A stretch of 58,098 nt of DNA from Opitutus sp. Its GTDB lineage: Bacteria; Verrucomicrobiota; Verrucomicrobiae; Opitutales; Opitutaceae. The number at the start of each line of letters is the position of its first letter. Position 1 is the stretch's first letter. A program made the translations under genes and the position numbers. This document shows positions 9,472-18,093 of this stretch, in pieces. The stretch lies in the NCBI GenBank assembly GCA_009695065.1, contig SIBR01000021.1, positions 1 to 58,098 on the forward strand, read 5' to 3'. The notes beneath the pieces were generated by a model. It was given only the letters and a program-made list of their open reading frames with translations, had not been told where the DNA came from and ran no database searches.

Positions 9472-11433
9472 TTATTTCCCGCCGGCCGCGGTCTCGCCGG
9501 TCTGCGGGATCACCAGCACCTCGACGCCCGAGGGCCGGGTTTTGGAGCGGTAGACGTGTTGCGTCGCGGCTTTAAAGTCCTCGGCCTTGGCCGTGGGGAT
9601 GTTCACGAAGGTCTGCGGATTGCGGTCGAACAGCGGGAACCACGTGCTCTGCACCTGAACCATGATGCGGTGGCCGCGCCGGAAGGTGTGGTTGGCGTCG
9701 CCCATCGTGAATTTGATCGGCTCCACGCGGCCGGGCACGAATGGCTCGGGCTTCTCGAAGCTGTTGCGATATTTGCCGCGCAGCGGATCGCCGCGCACGA
9801 GTTGCTGGTAGCCCGCGAGCTCGATCGACGGTGGCGGTGTGTCATTTGACGGGCGCGTGCCCGCGGCCGGCTTTGGGTTGCTGCGGTCGGGCGGGTAGAC
9901 GTCGATCAATTTCACCACCCAGTCGGAATCGGTGCCGGTGGTGGAAACGAAGAGGCGGGGCGAAATGGGCCCCGCGATCGTCACGTCGCTCTCGAGCGGC
10001 GGCGTGGAGTAGACCAGCACGTCGGGCCGGCGCGCGGCGAAGCGCTGGTCGGCGACCATGTACTCCGGTGGCATTTCGAGCGCGGTGTAGCCGATGAACG
10101 GCACGGGCCGGGTCGGATCGCTCACGTAACTGTCGCTCGCGTCCGTCGCGGTGTCGGGCGCGTCGAAGGCGAGCCCGCCGTTTTCACGGAAGTAGAGCGT
10201 GTGCGGCCGGGCGGCGGGGGCCGGCCACGCCGGGTATTGCCGCCAGACGTTGGTGCCGGTTTCGAACACATAGGCCGCGGGCAGCTTGGCGTCGGTCTTG
10301 TCGCGCAGATGTTGTTCGAAGAAGGGAAACAGGATTTTTTCGCGATAGAATTCCCCGGTCGCCGCCGCGAAATCCACGCTGCCGAGCCGCCGGCCATCGC
10401 GGGCCCAGCCGCCGTGCACCCACGGTCCCATGACCAGGCCGTTGTAGATGCCGGGATTGTTTTTGCCGATTTCGTGATACGTGCGGATCGGTCCCACCAG
10501 ATCCTCGGCGTCGAACCAGCCGCCGACGGTCAGGACGGCGCACGTGATGTTCTTCAGATGGCGCCAGATCGCGCGGGCCTTCCAGTACTCGTCGTAGGTC
10601 GGATGCGCGAGGCTGGTATCCCAGTATTCGGAGCTACCCTTAAAGTAGCTGCGACCGTTGGCGATCGGGCCGACCTTCAGGAAAAATTCGTAACCGTCCT
10701 GCGTGCCGTAGTCGAAGGTGGCGGCGTTCTTCGGCGGCAGTTCGGGTTCGGGCCGCGGCTTGAAACGGCTGAAAAACCGAAAGTTGTGCGCGAGCATGAA
10801 AGCGCCGCCGTGATACCAGTCGTCGTTGAGATAGAAGTCGGTCACGGGCGCCTGAGGTGACGCGGCCTTAATCGCCGGGTGGGTGTCGATGATGCCGGCC
10901 GAGGTGTAGAAACCGGGATACGAGACGCCCCAGATCCCCACGCGACCGTTGTGGTTGGGCACATGCTTGAGCAGCCACTCCACGGAGTCGTAAGTGTCGG
11001 TGCTCTCGTCGACATCGGTGTTGCCGCGCTTGTTCGGGCGGTGGGGCGTCGCTTCCACGAAGGTGCCCTCGGAGAGGTAGCGCCCGCGGACGTCCTGCAC
11101 GACGAAGATATAGCCGGCCTTCATGAAACTGTCGGTGGGCGCCGGGCGCTCGCGATATTCATCCGAGCCGTAAGGGGCCACGTTGTAGGGCGTGCGCGTC
11201 ATGAGGAACGGGTGGGGCGTCGTGGCGTCCTTCGGCACGTAGACCGAGGTGAACAGCTTCACGCCGTCGCGCATCGGGATGCGGTATTCGTATTTGGTGT
11301 AGTGCTCCTTGAGGTCGAACGGCGCGGGCGGGGCGGATTCGGCGGCGTTGAGGCGGAGCGGAGCGACGTCCGATACGAGGGCTCCGGCGCAGACCAGGGC
11401 GAGGACGGAGAGAAACAACCGGGGGGATTTCAT
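9472..11433 (-). CDS. CocE/NonD family exported hydrolase (S15-like)
   Basis: A 653-residue alpha/beta-hydrolase of the X-Pro dipeptidyl-peptidase (S15) / cocaine esterase family. The start at ATG 11433 gives a signal peptide (MKSPRLFLSVLALVCAG), so it acts outside the cytoplasm. The nucleophile elbow is GVSYPG; TRTPYN carries the Tyr expected in the oxyanion hole, and GGWFDAED and GPWVHGG are in the positions of the acid and base loops. The C-terminal third is the jelly-roll typical of the family. It hydrolyses an ester or amide, substrate unknown; acylases, glutaryl-acylases and esterases share this architecture. It is the only intact gene of the three-gene minus-strand run ending at 6881. 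Confidence 0.88.
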   Translation of the reverse strand: MKSPRLFLSVLALVCAGALVSDVAPLRLNAAESAPPAPFDLKEHYTKYEYRIPMRDGVKLFTSVYVPKDATTPHPFLMTRTPYNVAPYGSDEYRERPAPTDSFMKAGYIFVVQDVRGRYLSEGTFVEATPHRPNKRGNTDVDESTDTYDSVEWLLKHVPNHNGRVGIWGVSYPGFYTSAGIIDTHPAIKAASPQAPVTDFYLNDDWYHGGAFMLAHNFRFFSRFKPRPEPELPPKNAATFDYGTQDGYEFFLKVGPIANGRSYFKGSSEYWDTSLAHPTYDEYWKARAIWRHLKNITCAVLTVGGWFDAEDLVGPIRTYHEIGKNNPGIYNGLVMGPWVHGGWARDGRRLGSVDFAAATGEFYREKILFPFFEQHLRDKTDAKLPAAYVFETGTNVWRQYPAWPAPAARPHTLYFRENGGLAFDAPDTATDASDSYVSDPTRPVPFIGYTALEMPPEYMVADQRFAARRPDVLVYSTPPLESDVTIAGPISPRLFVSTTGTDSDWVVKLIDVYPPDRSNPKPAAGTRPSNDTPPPSIELAGYQQLVRGDPLRGKYRNSFEKPEPFVPGRVEPIKFTMGDANHTFRRGHRIMVQVQSTWFPLFDRNPQTFVNIPTAKAEDFKAATQHVYRSKTRPSGVEVLVIPQTGETAAGGK

Positions 11434-11543
11434 GCGGGGTAAGTGAAAGGCGGAACGGCTAGAGGAAGAATTTGGCGATGGCCATCCCGTTCGCCTGAAG
11501 CAGCCGGGTTTTGTCGCAGTCTTCGCCCTGGTCGTGGAGCGCT

Positions 11544-14500
11544 TCAGTGAAAATCGTGCGACGTCTGCGCGGGCAGGTCGGGTTCGCGGAGCGGCTCGAT
11601 GGTTTCGGCTTTCACGTGGATCACCGTCGAGACGTTTTGCAGGCGGCCGGTGATTTTGAGCGCGGGCTCCTGCGTGATGATGAGCCGGTCGCGTTCGAAG
11701 AGCTGCGGGAGCACCACGGCGTTGGCGATGCCGGTCTCGTCCTCGAGACTGATGAAGACAAAACCGTTCGCCGTGCCGGGGCGCTGGCGGCAGATTACAG
11801 TGCCGGCGATCGTCACTCGACTGCCGTTGGGCGCATCCTTCAGGCCGGTGGCGCTCCAAACGTTTTTCAGTCGCGGGCGCAGGAGGGCCATCGGATGGGT
11901 GCCGGCGGTGAGCTCCATGCCGCGAAAATCGGCGCGCAGACGTTCGGTGAGCGTCATCGGCGCGAGCGGCGAGGGTTCGCGTTTCATCTCGGCGAAATGG
12001 TGGAGCAGGCTTTCCGACTCGGACCACGCGGCTTCGACGTCCCAGAGCGCGGCGCGGCGATGCTGGGAAAAAAGATTCAACGCGCCGACCGCAGCGAGCG
12101 CGCGTCGATCGGTGGCGGTGAATTTCGTGCGCCGCAGGAAATCGTCGAGTGATAGGAACGGTGCTTCGTTTCGAGCCGCGAGCATTTCAATCGCGGTGGC
12201 CTCGTGCAGACCCTTCACCAAGCGCAGGCCGAGGCGGATCGTGTTTTCTCCCTCGACGGTGCAGGCCCAGAGGGACCGCTGCACGCACACGGGATTCGAC
12301 TTGAGGCCGTGGCGTCGGCCGTCCTGCAGCAGTGAGGCCGGCGAATAGAATCCCATCGGCTGGTTGTTGAGCAGGCTCGCGAAAAATTCCGCCGGGCGGT
12401 GGATCTTCAACCACGTGCTCGCATAGGCGAGCATCGCGAATCCGATGGCATGCGACTCGGGAAAACCATACGCCGCAAACGTGCGGGCGGAATCGCAGAC
12501 GCGCCTGACGACGTTTTCGTTGTGACCCTCGCGGCGGAGCGCGAGCATGAGCTTGGCGAGCGCTTGGTGCAGTTTCTCGGGGTGCTTCGTGAAGCCCATG
12601 GCGCGGCGCAATTCCTCCGCCTGCGCACCGGTAAAATTGGCCAGCGTCATGGAGAGCTCGAGCATCTGCTCCTGAAAGAGAATCACGCCGCGCGTGCGCG
12701 ACAGGATCGGCTTCACAATTTCTTCCACGCTCGGGTCGATGTAGTCGTCCTTTTCCAATCCGTCGCGGCGGCGGATGAGCGGGTGGACGAGTTGGCCGGT
12801 GATCGGACCGGGGCGGATGATCGCGACCTGCATCGCGAGGTCGTAGAGATCCTTCGGCTTGAAGCGGGGAAGGGTCGACATCTGTGCGCGGCTCTCGATT
12901 TGGAACACGCCCACGGTGTCGGCCGCGCGGATCTTTTCGTAGGTTTCGGGATCATCGGGCGGGATGTCGTTGAAATTATGCGGGCCCCCGCGGTCGGCGC
13001 AAAGTTCGAACGAATCCTGCAGGACTGCCATCATGCCGAGCCCGAGAAAATCGATCTTCACGATGCCGAGGTTTTCGCAGTCGTCCTTGTCCCACTGGCA
13101 GACACTGCGGCCGGGCATGGCGGCAGGTTCAAGCGGCACGACTTTGTCGAGTTCGTTGCGCGAGATGACCATGCCACCGGAGTGCTGCCCAAGGTGGCGC
13201 GGCAGGCCGCGCACCAAGGCATGGAGACGGACCATGGCCTCGGCGCGTGGATGCTTCGCCGCAATACCACACATCTTGAGCTGTTGTTGCAGATCGAGCG
13301 TGTGCGGAAAATCTCCGTTGGCGTAGAGGCTCGAGAAACGATCCAGCGCGTCGTCGCCGAAGCCGAGGACTTTGCCAATTTCGCGTGTCGTGCTGCGGCC
13401 GCGATAGGTGATGACGTTGGCGGTCATCGCCGCGCCGCGCTGGCCGTAACGCCGGTAGATCTCCTGAATGACGCGCTCGCGGCGTTCGCCGCTCGGGAGA
13501 TCGAGATCGATGTCGGGCCACGAAGGGTTGCCGTCGGCACCGACGCGACCGTCGCTGAGAAAACGCTCGAAGAGGAGGCGGTGCTTGAGCGGGTTGACGG
13601 CGGTGATGCCGAGCACGTAGCAGACAGCGCTGTTGGCGGCGCTGCCGCGGCCTTGGACGAGAATTTTCTGCTGCCGCGCCCATGCGCAAATATCCCAGAC
13701 GATCAGGAAATAGCCGGAGAACTTCAGGCGCGCGATGAGCTCGAGCTCCTTGTTGAGTTGCTGGAGTAGATTGTCGGGCAGCGCGCCGAAGCGTTCGTGC
13801 GCGGAGGCGAACGTGCGCTCGCGAAGGTAGGCGTCCATCGTCTCCCCATTTGGGGTGGGGAAGCCGGGAAACTGGTAGCCGAGATGCTCCAGCGTGAATT
13901 CGAGGCGGGCGTCGAGGCGGCCGGCGTTCGCGACGGCCCCGGGAAGGTCGGCGAAACGGTCGGCCATCTCGCGAGGGGATTTCAAGCGGCGTTCGGCGTT
14001 GATTTCGAGCCGGCGGCCGGCGGCATCGAGTGTCGTATGCCAGCGCAGGCAGGTGAACGCATCGGCGACGATGCGGTCGGCAGCGGTGGCGTAGGCGACG
14101 CCGCCGGTCGCAAGCAACGGGAGACGTTGCGCGGTGGCGAGGTCGCGGAGAAAGCTGATCTCGCGTTCCTCGCCGCGGATCCGGTGACGCTGCAGTTCGA
14201 CGAAGAGCCGATCGCGGCCGAAGAGCGCGAGGAGCTTTTCGAGGGCGGCGTTCGCGGCGGCGCCGCCGGAGGTGCGCCACGCGCGCCGCACGGGACCGTC
14301 TTCGTCACCGGTGAGGGCGATGAGCCCGGCGGAATATTTTTCGAGTTCGGACCACGTCGCGAAGCAGGGACGCTTGCGGTCACGCGGATCGGGGTCGTGG
14401 GGCGACCGCAAGGCCGACGCACGGCAATGGGACGGACGTTCGGTGAGCTTCGTCTCGGTGATGAGCTGGCAAAGATTTTGGTAGCCCATTCGTGTGGCGA

Positions 14501-14738
14501 CGAGGAGCGGGACGACGCTGCCGTCCTCCATGGTGATCTCGGCGCCGACGCGGGCGCGGAGATGCTGCCCGCGCGCCGCGGCGTAGAAACGCGGGGCGCC
14601 GTAGAAGCCGTCGCGATCGAGCACGGCGACGGCGGGCAGTTCCAGCCGCGCGGCCTCGCTCGCGAGGTCCTCGGGCGACGAGGCCCCGCGCAGGAAGCTG
14701 AAGGCGCTCCGCGCGTGAAGTTCGACGTAGCCGCTCAT
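11544..14738 (-). CDS. dnaE2: Error-prone DNA polymerase DnaE2 (ImuC)
   Basis: A 1064-residue C-family polymerase, the usual DnaE2 length and shorter than replicative DnaE. The N-terminal PHP domain begins ELHARSAFSFLRGASSP, typical of DnaE2. The palm carries PDIDLD and KIDFLGLG with the catalytic aspartates, and a C-terminal OB-fold (VTIAGTVICRQ) is present. It performs mutagenic translesion synthesis together with ImuA and ImuB. It starts 5 bp after imuB, last in the lexA-imuA-imuB-dnaE2 arrangement, so it is very probably SOS-induced. It is fully open, in contrast with neighbouring decayed genes. Confidence 0.97.
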   Translation of the reverse strand: MSGYVELHARSAFSFLRGASSPEDLASEAARLELPAVAVLDRDGFYGAPRFYAAARGQHLRARVGAEITMEDGSVVPLLVATRMGYQNLCQLITETKLTERPSHCRASALRSPHDPDPRDRKRPCFATWSELEKYSAGLIALTGDEDGPVRRAWRTSGGAAANAALEKLLALFGRDRLFVELQRHRIRGEEREISFLRDLATAQRLPLLATGGVAYATAADRIVADAFTCLRWHTTLDAAGRRLEINAERRLKSPREMADRFADLPGAVANAGRLDARLEFTLEHLGYQFPGFPTPNGETMDAYLRERTFASAHERFGALPDNLLQQLNKELELIARLKFSGYFLIVWDICAWARQQKILVQGRGSAANSAVCYVLGITAVNPLKHRLLFERFLSDGRVGADGNPSWPDIDLDLPSGERRERVIQEIYRRYGQRGAAMTANVITYRGRSTTREIGKVLGFGDDALDRFSSLYANGDFPHTLDLQQQLKMCGIAAKHPRAEAMVRLHALVRGLPRHLGQHSGGMVISRNELDKVVPLEPAAMPGRSVCQWDKDDCENLGIVKIDFLGLGMMAVLQDSFELCADRGGPHNFNDIPPDDPETYEKIRAADTVGVFQIESRAQMSTLPRFKPKDLYDLAMQVAIIRPGPITGQLVHPLIRRRDGLEKDDYIDPSVEEIVKPILSRTRGVILFQEQMLELSMTLANFTGAQAEELRRAMGFTKHPEKLHQALAKLMLALRREGHNENVVRRVCDSARTFAAYGFPESHAIGFAMLAYASTWLKIHRPAEFFASLLNNQPMGFYSPASLLQDGRRHGLKSNPVCVQRSLWACTVEGENTIRLGLRLVKGLHEATAIEMLAARNEAPFLSLDDFLRRTKFTATDRRALAAVGALNLFSQHRRAALWDVEAAWSESESLLHHFAEMKREPSPLAPMTLTERLRADFRGMELTAGTHPMALLRPRLKNVWSATGLKDAPNGSRVTIAGTVICRQRPGTANGFVFISLEDETGIANAVVLPQLFERDRLIITQEPALKITGRLQNVSTVIHVKAETIEPLREPDLPAQTSHDFH

Positions 14739-14743
14739 GGCGT

Positions 14744-16201
14744 TCAGTCATACTCGCCATCGATGAACCACGCGCCGCCGACGCGCAGCAGACGGTAGAG
14801 TCCACCCCCGGCGAGGGCGATATCCCACTCAAGTCGCGACCACGCGCGATCGTTTTGCCACCACTCGCCGCTGCCCGGCCACGCCACGCTGCGAAAGGAG
14901 ATTTCGCCCTGCATGCGCTCGGTCCAGAGATAGGTCGGGCAATTGGCCGTGAACTCGATTCGCGCCGGGAGCGGCGGGCGGAAACGGCGCAGCGGCGTGC
15001 TGAGGGCGGGATGCACGGGCGGCGCCGCAAGCGGCGGAATCACCGCGGCGGGCGGCGTGAGTTTTACGGCGTCGGGGTGATGGGTTTCCTCAAGTTGCGG
15101 CGTGCCGACGCGGTTGGCGCCGACGAGAGCACTGACTCGTGCCAGCGTTTCGGCAAAACCGTGCGGATCGCGGAGGCCGGTGTCGAAAAGGCCCTGTTGA
15201 CGCACGAGCGGACGTGCGGGCATGAGGCGGAGATCCATCGCCTCGATCGAGGCGGCGGTGTGCAGCGACTCGAGGTGCGTGTGCAGCGCGCGAAAAAGAA
15301 TTGCCGTGTCGGCGGTGGGCTCGGGCAGCCGGAAGCTGCGCGCGTGGCGCGCGTCGTCCTCGAGGCGGAGCGTGAGTTCGATCCCGGCGGCGACGTGCTG
15401 CGACGCGATCAATTCGAGTGAGAGACGATCGAGAAAGCGGCGGAGAAGGAAGAGGAGCGGCTCGAGGGTTTCGATGGGATGCTCGAATTCCATCACGGCG
15501 GAGAAAGTCTGCGGTGGGATGACGGGGCTGAGGGGTCGGGTGTCACCACCGGCGGCGCGCTGCCAGAAGGCGAGTCCGTCGGCCCCGAAGCGGCGGACGA
15601 TTTCGTCACGGGAAATCGCCGTGAGGTCGCCGAGCGTGCGCAGGCCCCAGTTGGCGAGTACTCCGGCGAGTTCCGGCGACGGATCAGCGGTGGCGAGCGG
15701 GAGCGGGACAAGGAAGTTTCTTTCGTCGGTCACGACAAGGACCGGGTTTGCGATGCGCGCAGCGTAGAGCGCAAGCAGCGGAGTGCGCGCGAGGCCGGCG
15801 GTCGCAGGCAAGCCGAGTTGGTCGAGTTCGGTGACAGCCCGGCGACTGAGCTCCGGGCAGGTGGCGGCATCGGCGCCCTTTAAGTCGATCGTGCAGACGC
15901 CTGGTGCCGTGGCCTCGATCAGGGGCGAGAGGGTGAAGCCGACGGCGAGCATGGTCGCCCGGGCTTCGGCCTCGGCGGCTGGTTGCGGGGTGCGGATGAC
16001 AAGACCGGCGCATCGGGCGACGGCCTGTGGCGCCGTCATGCCCAACTCGACTCCGCTGGCGCGGGCGGCGGAGTTCGTGGCGAGGACGATGGATTTTTTC
16101 CCGGAGCCGGCGAACAGCGCGGCGGGTCGGCCAGCGAGGGCGGACTCGGTGCGCAGCACGGCGTGCAACGCGAAGTCAGTGAGGTGGAGGACGGTGAACA
16201 T
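14744..16201 (-). CDS. imuB: ImuB, catalytically inactive Y-family polymerase-like protein
   Basis: A 485-residue Y-family protein. The N-terminus (MFTVLHLTDFALHAVL) lacks the full acidic set of DinB/UmuC active sites, as expected of ImuB, which works as a scaffold rather than a polymerase. QQGLFD, roughly two thirds along, fits a beta-clamp binding motif. The C-terminus has the ImuB extension with a WPGSGEWW element. In known systems ImuB links ImuA and DnaE2 to the sliding clamp. It starts 112 bp after imuA and its stop lies 5 bp before dnaE2. Confidence 0.95.
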   Translation of the reverse strand: MFTVLHLTDFALHAVLRTESALAGRPAALFAGSGKKSIVLATNSAARASGVELGMTAPQAVARCAGLVIRTPQPAAEAEARATMLAVGFTLSPLIEATAPGVCTIDLKGADAATCPELSRRAVTELDQLGLPATAGLARTPLLALYAARIANPVLVVTDERNFLVPLPLATADPSPELAGVLANWGLRTLGDLTAISRDEIVRRFGADGLAFWQRAAGGDTRPLSPVIPPQTFSAVMEFEHPIETLEPLLFLLRRFLDRLSLELIASQHVAAGIELTLRLEDDARHARSFRLPEPTADTAILFRALHTHLESLHTAASIEAMDLRLMPARPLVRQQGLFDTGLRDPHGFAETLARVSALVGANRVGTPQLEETHHPDAVKLTPPAAVIPPLAAPPVHPALSTPLRRFRPPLPARIEFTANCPTYLWTERMQGEISFRSVAWPGSGEWWQNDRAWSRLEWDIALAGGGLYRLLRVGGAWFIDGEYD

Positions 16202-16313
16202 CCGGCGGGCAGTGACGGGAGGCGGGTGACGAGAGCCGACGGGAGAGCGGGCAACCGGTGGCCGCGAGTGTGGCGAATGCAGGTGCGGGCCGTTCGCTCG
16301 CGCCCGTTCGTGG

Positions 16314-16961
16314 CTACTCGCTGGCGGCAGCTCTGAGTCGTTGGCGTTGGAGGGTGGGAGCGAACTGCGCGGTGAGACCGGGGCGTTCGCGGCCGAGCGC
16401 GGAGAAATGGTGCGTGGTGTTCAGGGTGAGGCGTACTTGTGCGCTGGGCACGGTCGTGCAGGGCGTTTCGACCACGAAGGCGAGGTCGGTCGGTTCGACG
16501 GCGCGCTGCAGTCGATACCATTGCGGGCCGGGCACGCGGTGGAGGTCGGCGGCGGGCGCGCGCCGGAGGTCGAGAACGACGAGATCGAGGTTGGCGTCGC
16601 GCACGAGGAGATCGGCGGCTTGCACGGCGCTGCGGGTGCCGGTGCAGCGCACCCACAGCAGATGCGCGAGCAGATCGCCGTCGAGCGAGGCCGGGTCGAA
16701 CGAGTCCGTGCCGTCGATCAGCGCGACCCGCCGGCGTTCGCGCCGCGTGACGGCGAGCAATTGCGCGAGTAGCAGGTGCCCGCCGCAGCTGGGCACGGCG
16801 CAAACGATTTCCGTGATGGCGCCGAGCGGCAGGCCGCCGGTGGCGCTATCGAGCGTCGGGATGCCCGTGGTCAGCACGCGGCCGGTGGGCCGGGACACGG
16901 TCGGGAAGCGCCCGGCGAGCAGCTGCCGGAGCGCCGCGAGCTTTTCGGGCGCGGTGGCCAT
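16314..16961 (-). CDS. imuA: ImuA-like RecA-fold SOS mutagenesis protein
   Basis: A 215-residue protein with a RecA/SulA-like core: LTTGIPTLDSATGGLPLGAI at the start of the fold, then ALIDGTDSFDP and DLVVLDLR as beta strands. A classical Walker A GKT/S is not evident at CAVPSCGG, as in other ImuA proteins. It is assigned mainly from synteny with imuB, dnaE2 and lexA. The ATG at 16961 (MATAPEKLAALRQLL) is preferred; an in-frame TTG at 17018 would add 19 residues and overlap the preceding small ORF. Confidence 0.9.
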   Translation of the reverse strand: MATAPEKLAALRQLLAGRFPTVSRPTGRVLTTGIPTLDSATGGLPLGAITEIVCAVPSCGGHLLLAQLLAVTRRERRRVALIDGTDSFDPASLDGDLLAHLLWVRCTGTRSAVQAADLLVRDANLDLVVLDLRRAPAADLHRVPGPQWYRLQRAVEPTDLAFVVETPCTTVPSAQVRLTLNTTHHFSALGRERPGLTAQFAPTLQRQRLRAAASE

Positions 16962-17011
16962 GGAGACGAGGGACGGAAGCCGGAGACTGGCAGACGGAAT
17001 TCCCGCCGGCC

Positions 17012-17176
17012 GGTTCAACCTTCGGAGTTGGCCGGGCCCACGAACGTTTCGCGGAGCGGCTCCCAGAGGCGAAAAATGGAATGACGGCGAAAGACCCGCA
17101 CCACTCCCGTCGCATGCAGGTCGAGCAGGGTGAAGCGGAGCGGGCGAGGGCGGGAGGGTTTGACGAAGAGTTTCAT
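17012..17176 (-). CDS. Possible 54-residue small protein within the SOS cassette
   Basis: An ATG at 17176 opens 54 codons to TGA, between lexA and imuA on the same strand. It begins MKLFVKPSRPRPLRFTLLDL and ends with FVGPANSEG; it is basic, with no membrane segment. About three quarters of its third codon positions are G or C. No Shine-Dalgarno is evident, only an AAAAAAA tract 11 bp upstream. I recognise no family. It may be a real accessory SOS protein or chance; its position in the transcript is the main argument. Confidence 0.4.
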
Positions 17177-17350
17177 GGCTGAAGGTTTTTTTGATCGGGA
17201 AATCGGCGGAGAGTTTAAGAGTGAGAGTGGAATGATGCGCTGGGCGCGGGATTGGCTTGGTCGTGGGAGCGGACGAAACTGCGACGGGTCCGGGGGGAGG
17301 GCGCCACCGGTTTGCTCGCGGCCTGAAGCGAAAAAGCCGGGCCGATTCGA

Positions 17351-17971
17351 TCAGGAGGAGCCGGTGCGCAGCAGGCCGATCATGACGCCCTGAATGACGA
17401 GTTCGGTGGCGGGCAACAGATCGGGATAACGCGGGTTCTCGGCGCGGAGAAAGGGACGGCCGCGTTGCACGAGGAAACGTTTCAAGGTGGATTCTCCGTC
17501 GATCAGCGCGGCGACGATGTCCTGCTGGCGTGGTTCGCGCGGTGTGAGGAAGACCGTGTCGCCGTCGAGGATGCTCGCATTGACCATGGAGTCGCCGCGG
17601 ACCTTCAGCGCGAAGAGTTTCGTGTTGGGCCGGACACCGAGCGAGATGGTGTCGACGGAGATGTAGCTGTCGGGCTCCTGCTGTTCGGCGGTCACGGCGA
17701 AGCCGGCGGGGATGGTGCCGAAGAGCGGAATTTCGGCGAGGGCGCCCCGGCGTGGGTGGGATTGGGGGAGGAGACCGCGGGCCTTGCCATCGAGCCGGCG
17801 GAGCGCGCCCTTGGCGGTGAGCGCGTCGAGGTGACGCTTGATCCCAAACGGGCTGGCGAGGCCGAAGTGCGCCTGGATTTCGCGCAACGACGGCGACACG
17901 CCGTTCTGGCGGTGGTAGGCGTGGATGAAGTCGAGGACCTGCTGCTGCCGGTCGGTGAGGGGTTCGCTCAT
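17351..17971 (-). CDS. lexA: LexA repressor, SOS regulator
   Basis: A 206-residue LexA. The N-terminal winged helix (PLTDRQQQVLDFI, then SPSLREIQAHFGLASP) is joined to an S24 peptidase domain. The self-cleavage pair is Ala89-Gly90 (TIPAGFAV), the catalytic serine is Ser128 (RGDSMV) and the lysine Lys164 (STLKRF). On RecA-ssDNA contact it would cleave itself and derepress the cassette. The start at 17971 is fixed by the canonical N-terminus. An operator lies directly in front, so it should be autoregulated. It is first in the minus-strand series lexA, small ORF, imuA, imuB, dnaE2. Confidence 0.97.
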   Translation of the reverse strand: MSEPLTDRQQQVLDFIHAYHRQNGVSPSLREIQAHFGLASPFGIKRHLDALTAKGALRRLDGKARGLLPQSHPRRGALAEIPLFGTIPAGFAVTAEQQEPDSYISVDTISLGVRPNTKLFALKVRGDSMVNASILDGDTVFLTPREPRQQDIVAALIDGESTLKRFLVQRGRPFLRAENPRYPDLLPATELVIQGVMIGLLRTGSS

Positions 17972-17973
17972 GG

Positions 17974-17987
17974 TGTTCAAGTGAACA
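17974..17987. promoter_or_regulatory. LexA operator TGTTC-N4-GAACA
   Basis: The perfect palindrome TGTTCAAGTGAACA ends two bases before the lexA start codon. It matches the TGTTC-N4-GAACA form that I recall as described for verrucomicrobial LexA, and differs from the E. coli and Bacillus boxes. Bound LexA would cover the translation start and probably the transcription start. No second copy is visible upstream of imuA, so the mutagenesis genes may depend on read-through from lexA. Confidence 0.88.
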
Positions 17988-18093
17988 CGTTCGAGTCGGA
18001 AAGCAAACCTGGAGATTGGGCCGGCGGCTAAGGTCCGGATTTTGTGCGAGTTGGGACTACCGAAACCGGCCGGACTCCGCGGGAAGCCTGCAC

